Origin: Coix lacryma-jobi var. lacryma-jobi
Taxonomy: Eukaryota > Streptophyta > Magnoliopsida > Poales > Poaceae
Direction of reading: 5' to 3'
Assembly (NCBI GenBank): GCA_009763385.1
Contig: CM019826.1
Location: forward strand, 66,401,864-66,465,863
Length of the DNA: 64,000 nucleotides
Position numbers and translations under genes: made by a program. Position 1 is the first letter of the stretch; every line of letters begins with the position of its first letter. Positions 54,192 through 64,000 of this stretch are shown here, piece after piece. The notes beneath the pieces were generated by a model that saw only the letters and a program-made list of their open reading frames with translations, did no database searches and had not been told where the DNA came from.

Positions 54192-55970
54192 GTTACGGTC
54201 TCGCGGTAGGTGATGGTATTCGATACCGAAGAATTTGCCTTCAAGCTTCCGGATGGCGGCGCAGTAGGCGTTCATCTTGTCGTGGGAGCAGTTCGAGTCC
54301 TTGCTGAGCTGGTTGATGACGAGGGCGGAGTCGCCGTAGACCATGAGGCGCTTGACGCCTAGCTCACTGGCGATGCGGAGACCATGGAGGGCGGCTTCAT
54401 ACTCGGCGGCGTTGTTGGTGGCTGGAAAGAGTAGCCGTAAAGCGTAGCGGAGCTTTTCACCAGAGGGAGATGTGAAGAGGAGACCGGTGTCGGCGCCATG
54501 CAAGGTGAGGGAGCCGTCGAAGAAGAGGGTCCAATGTTCTGGCGCTTCCGGCGGTACTGGAATTTGGAGATCCATCCATTCGGCGATGAAATCGGCGAGT
54601 GCTTGTGACTTGATTATTTGGCGACATTGAAAGGCGATGTCATAGGAGCCGAGCTCGATGGCCCACTTGATGATGCGTCCCGTAGCGTCCTTGTTGCGAA
54701 GTATGTCCCCGAGGGGGAATTCCGTGATGACGGTGACCCGCTCGGAGCTTTGGAAGTAATGGCGTAGCTTGCGTGCAGTAATAAGAACCGCATAGAGGAG
54801 CTTTTGTACCTGGGGGTACCGAGGTTTGGAGTCGTTTAATACCTCGCTGACGAAGTAGCAGGGTCGCTGGACGGGGTAGGTATGACCGTCTTCCTCGCAT
54901 TCGACGACGATAACGGAGCTGACGACCCGGTTTGTGGCGGCGATGTAGAGCAGCAAGGGCTCTTTCTCCTTAGGTGCGGCGAGCACAGGAGGCTGCGTGA
55001 GGTACTTCTTCAGGTCGGAGAAGGCGCGATCGGCTTCGGCGTCCCAAACGATTTTTTCGCCAGCCTTGAGGAGCTTGAAGAAGGGTAACCCCTTTTCACC
55101 GAGCCTGGAGATGAAGCGGCTGAGGGACGCCATGCACCCGGTGAGCTTCTGGATGTCCTTCACATTAGAGGGAGCTCGCATGCGGAGGACGACCGAAGTC
55201 TTGTTGGGGTTTGGGTGAGTGCCGTCGCGGTTGACGATGTTGCCGAGGAGGTTTCCAGATGACACGAGGAAGATGCACTTGTTGGGGTTGAGTTTCCACT
55301 TGAATCTGTTCAGGGTCTTAAAGGTTGCCTCGAGGTTTGAGATGAGCGTGTCGGTGGTGCGAGTCTTGACGATGACATCATCCACGTAAGCTTCGACTTT
55401 CTCTGGGATGAGGTCCTTCAGGCAATCCTGGATCGCACGCTGGTACATGGCTCCGGCGTTCTTCAGCCCGAACAACATGGTCGTGTAGCAGAAGGCGCCG
55501 AAAGGCATGATGAACGCCGTTTTGATCTGGTCTTCTACCTTCAAAGCAATTTGATGGTAACCGGAATAACAATCGAGAAAGGAGAGAAGTTCGCACCCGG
55601 CGGTAGAGTCGACGACCTCATCGATGCGAGGGAGGAGGAAGGGGTCCTTAGGGCAGTGCTTATTGAGATCGGTGTAGTCAACGCACATATGCCATTCTTT
55701 ATTCTTTTTTAGTACAAGAACCGGGTTAGCGAGCCAATCCGGGTGATACACCTCTTTGATAAAACCGGCAGCTAGGAGCCGAGTGAGCTCTACCCTAATT
55801 GCCTCCTTCCTATATGGAGCGAAGCGACGGAGCTTTTGGCGAACCGGCCTGGCGGTTGAGGAGACGTTCAGGGAGTGCTCGACGAACTTCCGTGGAACTC
55901 CAGGCATGTCGGCTGGTTTCCAGGCGAACACGTCAACGTTGCTCTGTAGGAAGCTGACGAGCGCGTCTTC
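54192..55970 (-). pseudogene. pol: F reverse transcriptase and RNase H regions of pol
   Basis: A 580-codon open frame between TAG stops at 55973-55971 and 54191-54189. RT motifs: EWHMCVDYTDLNKHCPKDPF, FLDCYSGYHQIAL, MPFGAFCYTTMLFGLKNAGAMYQRAIQ and AYVDDVIVKT. The connection follows, then gypsy RNase H (EKEPLLLYIAATNRVVSSVIV). A second, plant-type RNase H comes last (WTLFFDGSLTLHGADTGLLF, NNAAEYEAALHGL, YGDSALVINQLS, HHLPRDRN), a hallmark of the Tat lineage. This is the best preserved enzyme-coding stretch in the window. Both bounding stops are single TAGs in otherwise conserved context. Confidence 0.92.
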
Positions 55971-55973
55971 CTA

Positions 55974-56915
55974 TTTAGGGTCGAGGTTGGTGCTGATGAC
56001 GGCAGTCTTCTCCGGAGCGCCGTCCACCAGGGCCACCTGCTTCGTGTCCTTCGACTTCTTGCTAAAGCGCTGGTCGGAGGTCTCCGGGATCTCGAGATCG
56101 TTGGGGCGGAGCTTGGTGGCGTTGGCGATGCAGTCTTGGGCGCCCTGGAGCTATTGGCGTGTCTCGGCGGAGTTGATTGTCTCCTGCTCGCACTCGTACG
56201 CCACTTGGAGATTTGCCCGAACGCTGAGGACGCCTTTCTTCGTTGGCATCTTGAGCACGAGGTAGGCGTAATGTGGAACAACCATGAGCTTGGAGAGCGT
56301 CGGGCGACCGAGGATGGCGTGGTAGGCGGTGTCAAAGTCGGTGACGATGAAGGTGATGTATTCCTCACGGAAGTGGTTGGAGGTGCCGAACTGCACTGGG
56401 AGGGTTATCTGTCCGACGGGCATGGAGGGTTTACCTGGTACGATGCCCCAGAAGGGGAAATTCACCGGGAACAGATCTCGCTTGGAGTAGTCGAGCTCGC
56501 GGAACGCCGATGAGATGATGATGTTGAGGGCGCTTCCACCGTTGACGAGGACTTTGCGGTAGCGGCAGTTGGAGATCAACGGGTCGATGATGAGAGGAAA
56601 ACGCCCTGGGTACTTGTCGTCCGACCACTGGTCCTCCCTGGAGAAGGTGATGGAGCGCTCCGACCAGTCGAGGTGGTGGACGTTAGCGGGGCCGTCGTTG
56701 ATGGCCGCCACGGAGGCGATATCATGGCGTACTTGGCGTGGCTTTTGCTCGGTCTCAATGACGACGTTGCCGCCGAAGATGGAGAGTGTCCTTGCCGGTG
56801 CTCGAAAGGCGGGCTCATGTGCGTCGGCGTCTGTCTTGTCGTCGTTGTCTCGCGTTCGAGGCCGCTTGTCGTCGCTGCCGCAGACATTACGGGCGATGGT
56901 GTCGCACTCACGCAT
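55974..56915 (-). pseudogene. pol: F protease region of pol
   Basis: The frame 56915-56151 begins MRECDTIARNV after the gag tail. It has HHLDWSERSITFSREDQW, the protease core (YRKVLVNGGSALNIII, near 56560-56515) and TAYHAILGRPTLSKLMVVPHYAYLVLKMP. The catalytic Asp expected in V-D-G is Asn here (AAC), so this copy should lack protease activity. A TAG stop at 56153-56151 and another at 55973-55971 separate it from RT. Confidence 0.87.
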
Positions 56916-57047
56916 GGAGTGCTTGGCGCTTTTGTGGAGAGGACAGAGACCGTTGAGGACCTTCTCGTAGTCGTTGTCGTAGGTGCGCTTCGGCCGAGTA
57001 TTGGTGTTGGCGATGTAGCGACGGTCGCGTCGACGGTGATCCGTCCT

Positions 57048-58546
57048 CTATCGTGAGGATTCCGGGCGATCATGACGGCGGTCCTGATCATCGCGGTGGT
57101 CGTGCTTCCCGGAGTGGTGGTCGCGTCCTTCATTGCGCCATTCATTGCGGCGGTCATCATCACGACGGTGCTCCTGGGATCGTGACCGGCGACGCGGGCA
57201 TTCATGGTGGCGATGGGCGTCGTCGGCGTCGGCGTAGGAGTTGGCGATCGTCATCAATTCGGTGACCGTAGCTACCTTCTTCCGGATGATCTTATCGCGG
57301 AGCTCCTTGTGGCGTAGGCCGTTGCAGAATGTGGAGATAGCTTCCGCGTCGGCGATCTCTGGAATCGTGAGGCGCATGTTGGAGAATCGTCGAATGTAGC
57401 TCCGGAGGCCTTCGTTATGCTCCTGGTGGACGTTTTGAGATCGTAATGCGTTCCTGGTTGGACACAGGTAGCGCTGTATGTCTTGACGAAGACTTCCTTC
57501 AATTGGTCACAGGTGTCGATGGAGTTCTCGGCGAGCTTGTGGAGCCAGCTGTTGGCCAAAGACGATAGCATCACGGGGAGGTACTTGGCCATCACGTCGG
57601 ATCCTCCGCCGGCTGCTTGAATGGCGATTTCGTACGTGGTGAGCCACTACTCCGGGTTGGCCTTCCCATCGTACTTGTCCATCGTGGTGACTTTAAAGCC
57701 CTGAGGCCATCGGACGGTCCAGAGCCGGGAGGTGAAAGGGCGTGGCCCTGTCGAGGCGTTGGGAGCCGGAGCTTGATCGCGGGAGCGATTGCTTTGAGAG
57801 ACTTCTTGGTCGCGACGTGGCGGCAATCGGCGTCGGCGCGAAGGATGTGGGCTTGGTGGTCTCCCGCTGTACGACGATCCAGATGGAGAGGGATAGCGCC
57901 CCTTTTCGTTGCACTGCACGGCAGCAGCCTTGACGTGAGCGACAACCTTCTGAAGTTCTGGAGTTACCGGAAGCTTGGAGAGCTCGTTGTAGACGACGGC
58001 GAGGTTGGCGCTTGGGGTCGGGTAGACGGGTTGATCATCGACCCTGTCGAACTCGTAGATGAGGTCATGGCCTCCAGCATGGTCGTGTTCCCGACGTCAT
58101 TCGTTGTCGCGATGCTCCCGGTCGCGGCGCTCCTAGTTGCGTCGTTCGTCGTCACGCCGGCGCTGCTGGTCGATGTTGCGTTGCTCCCGATTGGCGCGTT
58201 CGTCTTCCGCTTCATTCGGCGGTGGAGGGCTGTCTGCAGAGACATTGAAGACGATGCCACCGCGATATGGCGGGAAGCCAGCCCCAGAGTCGGTGGAGAT
58301 GATGGTCGTATACCGCGTGGAGGTGGAGTCATTCGTCGGAGTAGATCCAGACGCCGAAGTAGCCGAGACGGTGTCACCGGAGATCTCTTTGAGAGTCACC
58401 ATGCCAACGAGTGGAGCCTTAGTTGTCTGGGCGTGGGTGCTGGTCGGCGCCATCTGGTCGGAACCGGAGGATTGGAGCTGGTCGGAGAGTTGTCGCTGCG
58501 CCTGATGCCGATATGTAGAAGCCACGTCGCATAGCCCAAAGGGCAT
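57048..58546 (-). pseudogene. gag: F gag (degenerate)
   Basis: Start MPFGLCDVAS at 58546 (a usual position, 450 bases from the primer site). The N-terminal half is Ser/Thr/Pro-rich, then an Arg/Asn/Glu-rich stretch (DERANREQRNIDQQRRRDDERR). After frameshifts comes the conserved gag: FTSRLWTVRWPQGFKVTTMDKYDGKANPE, a stop, MAKYLPVMLSSLANSWLHKLAENSIDTCDQLKEVFVKTY, shifted parts, MRLTIPEIADAEAISTFCNGLRHKELRDKI and an Arg/Asp/His-rich C-terminus. A zinc knuckle-like CDTIARN ... segment continues in the next frame. Confidence 0.82.
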
Positions 58547-58980
58547 GGTCGTCGGAGACGAAACATGGTGATGAGCCAGATGTAGATCTGATCTGGGGCG
58601 GCGAGCAGGTCGAGCGCTGGAAAGTCCCGATGGTGTACCTGAAAATTGTTGAAGACGAGGTTGATCTGAAAGCTACATGCGAGCTACCTCAATGGCGTCG
58701 ATGCACTCTGCGATTCCCTGGTTGGCCCGGTCGATGGCTTCGATCAGGTCGTCGCAAGGGACGATTCTTGGCGGACGGCGTGTCGGCTTGATGACGTTGC
58801 AGATGGACGGCAGAACGTCCGGCGCAGGAAGCTGCACAGATTCCATGATTTTCGTAGCAGGAGCGTGGTCGCCCACGGTCCAGATCATAGATCCGATCTG
58901 AAAAGTGGTGCCCGACTCCGGAAGAACCATGGAGCGAGGGAAAGTAACCGCTTGGCAGATCATGGTGTCGTAGCACACAC
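58547..58980 (-). other. F leader between primer site and gag
   Basis: Open frames in several phases, but none with recognisable protein features. Presumed untranslated leader, with possible packaging signal by position only. Confidence 0.5.
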
Positions 58981-58998
58981 CCCCTACCTGGCGCGCCA
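58981..58998 (-). other. F primer binding site (tRNA-Arg type)
   Basis: Minus strand TGGCGCGCCAGGTAGGGG, two bases inside the LTR boundary. Same primer as element C. Confidence 0.8.
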
Positions 58999-59000
58999 AC

Positions 59001-59466
59001 TGTCGATGAAATATTGTCAGCAGTCTACCGAGGGGTATACCCAAGGTAGTAGATTAAGCAGTGGAGGCGTGCGAGACGTCTGTAAAGTGTAGACACAGGG
59101 ACGAGAGACGGCGATTTAGACAGGTTCGGGCCGGCAAGTCGCCGTAATACCCTACGTCCTAAGTTCTGGTGGCTGGTTTGTATTATGAGATCGGGTGATC
59201 CGATGTGTTTTGAGGGGGTCCCTGCTCGCCTTATATAGCCGGGGAGCAGGGTTACAACTTGCCGAATCCTAACAGATTACAATCGGTTCCTTTTGGTAAG
59301 GAATCCGGGTCTATCTATTTGGATCTTCCTTGTCGAGCAAGTCATCAGGAGAGCCCTTGGCGGCTACGATGGCTTGGTCGCAGGCCGCAAGGTCTTCTAG
59401 TCGAGCCGTATCCTGCCGAGTAACCCAAGTCGTGCCATGGGGGTATACGGGTGTAATATCCCCACA
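59001..59466 (-). repeat. F 5' LTR
   Basis: 466 bp. Plus-strand ends TGTCGATGAAATATTG ... AATATCCCCACA, so on the minus strand it begins TGTGGGGATATTAC. TATA-type CTATATAAGG on the minus strand near 59238-59229. The right end could be 59466 or 59468. Its partner LTR is outside the window. Confidence 0.85.
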
Positions 59467-61686
59467 CATATTTTATCTGAAGATGGAATCTCAGTCGATC
59501 CTAGTAAAGTACAGGAAGTAATGGATTGGAAGGCTCCTACATCGGTTGGTGAGATTCGGAGTTTCTTAGGTTTAGCAGGGTACTATCACCGATTTATTCC
59601 CGATTTCTCCAAGATCGCCAAACCTATGACCAGCTTGTTACAAAAGAACCAAAAGTTTGAATGGACAGAGGAGTGCGAAACCGCTTTCCGTACCTTGCGG
59701 AAACTATTGACCATTGCTCCTATTTTGGCTCTGCCAGACATCGAGAAGCCCTTTGATGTCTTTTGCGATGCATCGAAGGTTGGCTTAGGTTGTGTTCTTA
59801 TGCAAGAAGGTAGGGTAATTGCTTATGCATCTCGGCAATTAAGGAAGCATGAAGTGAACTATCCTACACATGATTTGGAGTTGGCTGCAGTTGTACACGC
59901 TCTGAAGATCTAGAGACATTATTTGCTTGGTAATGTCTGTAATGTGTACATGGATCACAAAAGTCTCAAGTATATTTTCACTCAGCCAGAATTGAACATG
60001 AGGCAAAGAAGATGGCTTGAATTGATTAAAGATTACAATCTGCAGATTCACTATCATCCGGGTAAGGCGAACGTCGTAGCCGATGCTTTGAGTCGGAAAT
60101 CACATTGTAATGCTATGAAGTTGCTACCAGAGGATGAGTTCAGTTTAATGCATCCTGCAGTGCTACATGACATAGAATTACGTAGCATGTTGGTTGATCA
60201 AATCTCAGAGAGGCAGAAAACTGATAAGGGGATTCATCATATCAAGGAAAGACTAAAAGCTGTGACTGAACCAGTTAAGCATTTTCGAGTTGATGACAAT
60301 GGAGTTCTATGGTTTGACCAGCGCCTAGTGGTACCTAAGGATAGAGAACTCAGAAACCGGATCATGGATGAGGCACATTTGTCTAGCCTATCTATCCATC
60401 CTGGAAATGCTAAAATGTATCAAGATTTATGTCCAAGATTTTGGTGGACTAAAATGAAGAAGGAAATTGCTGCTTATGTGGCTAGGTGTGACACCTGTTG
60501 TCGAGTGAAGGCTATTCACTTGAAACCAGCCGGAATGCTTCAGCCGTTAGCTATACCCGAGTGGAAGTGGGAAGAAGTGAGCATGAATTTTATCACTGGT
60601 TTGCCTACTACGCAAAAAGGGAATGATTCGATCTGGGTAATTGTGGATCGTCTTACCAAGACAATACGTTTTATACCGGTCAAGACCAACTATAAGGCAC
60701 CAGATTATGCGGAGATTTACTTGAGTTAGATTGTTCGACTCCATGGGGTACCGAAGATCATAGTTTTAGATCGAGGACCACCGTTCACTGCACCATTTTG
60801 GGAAAAACTACAAAAAGAATTAGGCACGGAGTTGATTCGAAGCTCAGCCTATCATCCGCAGACGTCAGGACAGACTGAAAGAGTAAATCAAGTGTTAGAA
60901 GATATGTTAAGAGCCTGTGTAATATCAGCAAGAGGTTCTTGGGAGAAATGGTTGCCTTTGGCAGAGTTTGCTTACAACAACAGTTATCAAGAGAGTATTC
61001 AGATGGCGCCTTTTGAAGCCCTATATGGTAGAAGATCCAGAACACCAATAAATTGGGTTGAACCAGGAGAACGCCGGTACTATGGAATTGATTTCGTCAA
61101 AGAAGCAGAAGAACAAGTTAGAATCATTCAGCAACATATGGCAGCTGCATAGTCTCGACAGAAAAGCTATGTCGATCAACGTAGAAGACCACTTGAGTTC
61201 AACGTTGGTGACTGTGTCTACCTGAAAGTCTCACCCATGAAAGGTGTTAAGCGTTTTGGAGTTAAAAGAAAGTTAGCACCAAGATTTGTGGTGCCCTATA
61301 GAATCATGGAAAGAAGGGGAGAAGAAGCTTATCAGCTACAGTTGCCAGGGCATTAGAAAGCTATATTCCCTGTATTCCATGTGTCGCAACTGAAGAAATG
61401 TCTTCGAATACCTAAAGAAGAAGTGCAACCAACAAATATCAAGTTGCAATCTGATCTCACTTACTCTATGAAGCCACGACAAGTACTCGATGAAAAAGAG
61501 AGAGTAACTCATGGGAGAATAGTGAAACAATACAAAGTATCTTGGAGTGAGCAAGACGACCGAGATACCACATGGGAAACGGAAAATTATCTAAAGGAGG
61601 TGTATCCACAATTTTATGAAGAATGGTTAGTAACTCAAATCTCGGGACAAGATTTCTTTAAGGAGGGGAGGGCTGTAACACCCTAG
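59467..61686 (+). pseudogene. pol: G pol: RT end, RNase H, integrase, chromodomain-like end
   Basis: One frame throughout: RT/connection (SVDPSKVQEVMDWKAPTSVGEI, FLGLAGYYHRFIPDFSKIAKPM), RNase H (PFDVFCDASKVGLGCVLMQ, TYP-like NYPTHDLELAAVVHALK), ADALSRKS linker, integrase zinc motif (HPGNAKMYQDLCPRFWWTKMK ... CDTCCRVKA) and core (ITGLP, DRGPPFTAP, HPQTSGQTERVNQ). The C-terminal domain ends with a chromodomain-like stretch near 61520-61610. Four in-frame TAG stops lie at 59911, 60727, 61150 and 61354. The first catalytic Asp of the integrase is Asn (MNFITGLP, near 60585). No frameshift was noticed, so decay is by point mutation. Confidence 0.88.
61660..61673 (+). other. G polypurine tract
   Basis: AAGGAGGGGAGGGC directly before TGTAACACCC. 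It overlaps the last codons of pol, as in many chromoviruses. Confidence 0.85.
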
Positions 61687-64000
61687 GTGTTAAGCAACCC
61701 TAAAATGCATAACTTGACATAGCTGAGCTATAGCTTGGCATCTTGTCATTTCATGTGCATTTGTGGTATGCATGTTTAAGTCCTTGTTTAGCATCTAGTA
61801 TAGCTATGTTTTGCTTTCTGTTTCTGACCTAGTGGCTTAAACCAAAGTTGTAGATCTTGATGAAAGGAGCAACTTTGCTTAAAAGCACTTTTCATAAAAG
61901 TCTTTTAAATGTTATTTAGTGCATTAGAAAAATGGGCTAGGAGTAAAATTCTTTTTCTAAGCAGAATTTGGACTTGAGCCTTAAGATGAATTGTTCGTTG
62001 CAAAATTCTAAGCAACTTTGCTTTTAGGACCTTTCCTAATTCGGCTTAGTTTCGGAGTTATAGAGCAGTGAAGAAATAAACAAAAACCTCTTTAGTTTAA
62101 ACCCTAGTGGGACCCACCTGTCAAACTCCTTCTTCTCCCCCGCGTGCGACGCCTGCCGTACGCCGGCAAAAAAGAACCGCCCCGCCGTGCAAGACCGCTT
62201 CACTGGCTGCTAAACCACCGCTGCTCGCCGCTCGTGGTTTGCGCCGGGTCGACACGTCACTCTGTCGCCCCGCTGCTTGCTCGCCGCGTGGCCGCCGATG
62301 CCTGACGGTCGCCGCGCCGGTCGGAGCCCCTCCCTGACGGGAAGTGGCCAGGTGCATTGCACCCGAGCCCTCCATCTCTTTTGCTCCTCTCTGTTTCGCG
62401 CTTGCAACCAGAAGCTCACTCACTCGCTACTCTCGTCTTCACCGCTCATCTTCTCCAGTCTCGCCTCCGCCCGCTCCACTCTCTTCAAGCGGCCGCCGCA
62501 CCGCCCGCGAATCGGCGAGCGATGCTCGCTGCTCACCGCACCACCGCCCGATTCCACCCGCCAACTTCTCCACCCCAACCTCCTCTTTCACCGGCACGGG
62601 TTGGTTTCCCCTCTTCTCCACTTTAGCCGGCGGAACGCCGAGTGCCATTCCCGGGTTCTCGCCATGACCTTCACGTGGTCCGGCCAACTCCGGCCAAACC
62701 ATCTCCAACCAAGCCTCGTTCTCACCTCCTCTACCTCCGTGGTAGCTTAGGGTTAGATGGAGACTCCCCTCGCGCCGTGTTTCAACCAAAACCGAGCCGT
62801 GCCACGGCCATGTCCGCCGCGGACCGCCGCCGTGCGTGGCGTCGGGCAATGCCGAGGTCGGCAAGGCTCGATAGTTGCCCTGGTAGGTAGCTTAGGGTTT
62901 GCTTGAGCTGATGCTCGCTCCACCGACCCTCGGGATAGCCAAGCAAGGCCTCGACGTCGAGTTACCGCGTAGCCGCTCCGCCATTGTCGCCGTCGAGCTT
63001 GCTCCGGTGAACCCTTGGCCGAGAAACCTAGCCGACCGTGTTCGCCTTGCGAAGGTGAGTCTAGCCGTGTAGATGGTTACGCCCGAAACCTCGCCGCCGG
63101 CGAGCTAGCGCCGGTCAGCGCCGGCGGGTGCTCAGTGCCACTGTCGCGTGGGTCCAGTTGACCACCGACATGTGGGCCACCTGACCAGTGGACCCCACTA
63201 GCAGTGAGTGGAAGAGAGAAGGAGAGAAGTCCGGGTACGCTGGCGCTCGGGTTAGCCGGGTGCATTTAGCGTTTTTGCCCTGTGTCTGCTGGTGTATGAA
63301 GTGGGGTACCCGTAGCAGTTTGGGTCGGGTTTTTTTTAAAATCAGTTTTGCAGAAATAGTTAAAAAGCTTCAAAAAATCGTACAAGGCTTATTTTAAGTC
63401 CAAATGCTGTAAAACAAATTTTGTTGTGTTAAGAATGAATAGAGCTACCTGTGAAAAATGTTAAATGCATTTTTGGTGATACTTTATATGCAGTTTAAAT
63501 TAAGTTAGGAAATTGCTGTTAACTTAGAAAATGCATAACTAATTATGTGTAGCTCAAAAAAATGTGATTCCAATTTTGTTAGGTTTGTGTAGATGAGTAG
63601 TTTCCGGGAAAAATGTAATATGGAGATGCTCTATGAAATTTTTTGGCAGTAGCAATTAAAATGGTTAAATGTTGTTTCCTTGTATAAATTGTAGTAATTA
63701 AAATATAATGCATATGAACCTGATAATTTTTGCAAACTGCTCTTGTGCTAAGAAGTTCAGAAGAAAAATATGAAATTTGTTGTTTGACACTTTATGCTAG
63801 GATGTGTAGTTCAAAGCTCTTTTTCATCATAATATTTGTCTTTTTCATAGAGGACAGTGTTTAAATCCAAATAGCTTAAAAATTGGATAGTGAGTTGTTT
63901 TGCATGTGGTTAGCCTTAAGTATTTTTTGTAGATGTTTCTGAAACTATTAGGGTAGGTTGCTGTAATAAGCATGTTTAAATAGGATTATTAAAGCAAGGA
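61674..64000 (+). repeat. G 3' LTR, incomplete at window edge
   Basis: Begins TGTAACACCCTAGG. AT-rich for 430 bases, then a GC- and pyrimidine-rich block at about 62100-63330, then AT-rich again to the end. At least 2.3 kb is present; Del-type LTRs are often 3-4 kb. Open frames inside the GC block (for example 62344-62750) are Ser/Pro/Arg-rich in all phases and look like composition effects rather than genes. Confidence 0.82.

Larger units (their letters stand above)
1..59466 (-). mobile_element. Element F: Tat-type Ty3/gypsy LTR retrotransposon, minus strand, left end outside window
   Basis: Read right to left it has a 5' LTR (59001-59466), a primer site, gag, protease, RT, RNase H and integrase (58546 to 52955). 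The last codons of pol follow at 30823-30642, then a tandem-repeat spacer, then a gene on the opposite strand (965-29642). Three insertions interrupt it: 1631-3224, 4638-28625 and 30824-52949. Without them about 11.7 kb remains in the window, a normal size for grass RIRE2/RetroSat2-like elements. The 3' LTR is not visible and should lie just left of base 1. F is inserted in the pol gene of element G, whose reading continues at 59467. Family level is firm from domain order and the antisense gene; the exact family name is inference. Confidence 0.85.
59467..64000 (+). mobile_element. Element G: Tekay/Del-like chromovirus, right part
   Basis: Pol from mid-RT to the C-terminal chromodomain-like segment (to 61686), a polypurine tract, and the start of a 3' LTR that does not end in the window. 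The left part of G must lie beyond the left edge because F is inserted here. Tekay/Del assignment rests on the integrase sequence, the chromodomain-like end (KQYKVSWSEQDDRDTTWETENYL) and the LTR start TGTAACACCC. Confidence 0.85.

Noticed and set aside
57617..58534. Plus-strand open frame of 305 codons
   Set aside because: It mirrors the F gag on the minus strand and has no features of its own.
62100..63330. Host gene or CpG-island promoter in the GC-rich block
   Set aside because: It lies wholly inside the G LTR. Open frames exist in several phases with Ser/Pro/Arg bias and no recognisable domain.

Overview
This window is a nest of plant LTR retrotransposons. I see no ordinary host gene, no rRNA or tRNA gene and no CRISPR array. 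The families present (Sirevirus-like Ty1/copia with very long gag, Tat-type Ty3/gypsy with an oppositely transcribed 'putative gypsy type transposon' gene, an Athila-like element with a tRNA-Asp primer site, and a Tekay/Del-like chromovirus whose LTR starts TGTAACACCC) point to intergenic heterochromatin of a grass. The maize/sorghum/sugarcane/Miscanthus group is my guess; it is inference only.

Layout, outside to inside. Element G (plus strand; pol and 3' LTR at 59467-64000) is the oldest layer and is split by element F. F (minus strand, Tat-type) enters at 59466 and runs off the left edge. F carries three insertions. (1) A copia LTR at about 1631-3224. (2) The copia element X (4638-28625, minus strand, target duplication ACGAG). 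(3) The Tat-type element C (30824-52949, plus strand, target duplication GTCAC/ATCAC). X has a second member of its own family, Y (5914-18293), inside its 3' LTR, flanked by CACGC. C holds a non-autonomous Athila-like element E (40337-48060, minus strand, TTGAG) and a copia solo LTR D (50341-52498, plus strand, ATGAC). Two four-deep stacks result: G>F>X>Y and G>F>C>E.

The bookkeeping supports this. Removing Y and one CACGC leaves an X 3' LTR of 2037 bp against 2045 bp for its 5' LTR. Removing E and D leaves a C of about 12.2 kb. Removing all insertions leaves about 11.7 kb of F in the window.

Gene content. F and C each have gag and pol on one strand and, between pol and the 3' LTR, a second gene on the opposite strand. 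That gene has its own TATA-like box, several introns and a Transposase_28-type (putative gypsy type transposon) N-terminal domain. X and Y have a Ty1/copia gag-PR-INT-RT-RNaseH order with two zinc knuckles in gag. E has only gag and protease. All coding regions carry stops, frameshifts or lost catalytic residues; the best preserved are the RT/RNase H and integrase of F.

The most unusual sequence structure is an array of about eight hairpins in the copia LTRs. Their loop is nearly constant while their stems change in a paired, compensating way between repeats and between elements. Other points of interest are tRNA-Asp primer-site relics inside the LTRs of E, tandem repeats in the spacer of F, dense GGAC/GTCC palindromes in the copia LTRs, and a duplicated half-LTR in Y.
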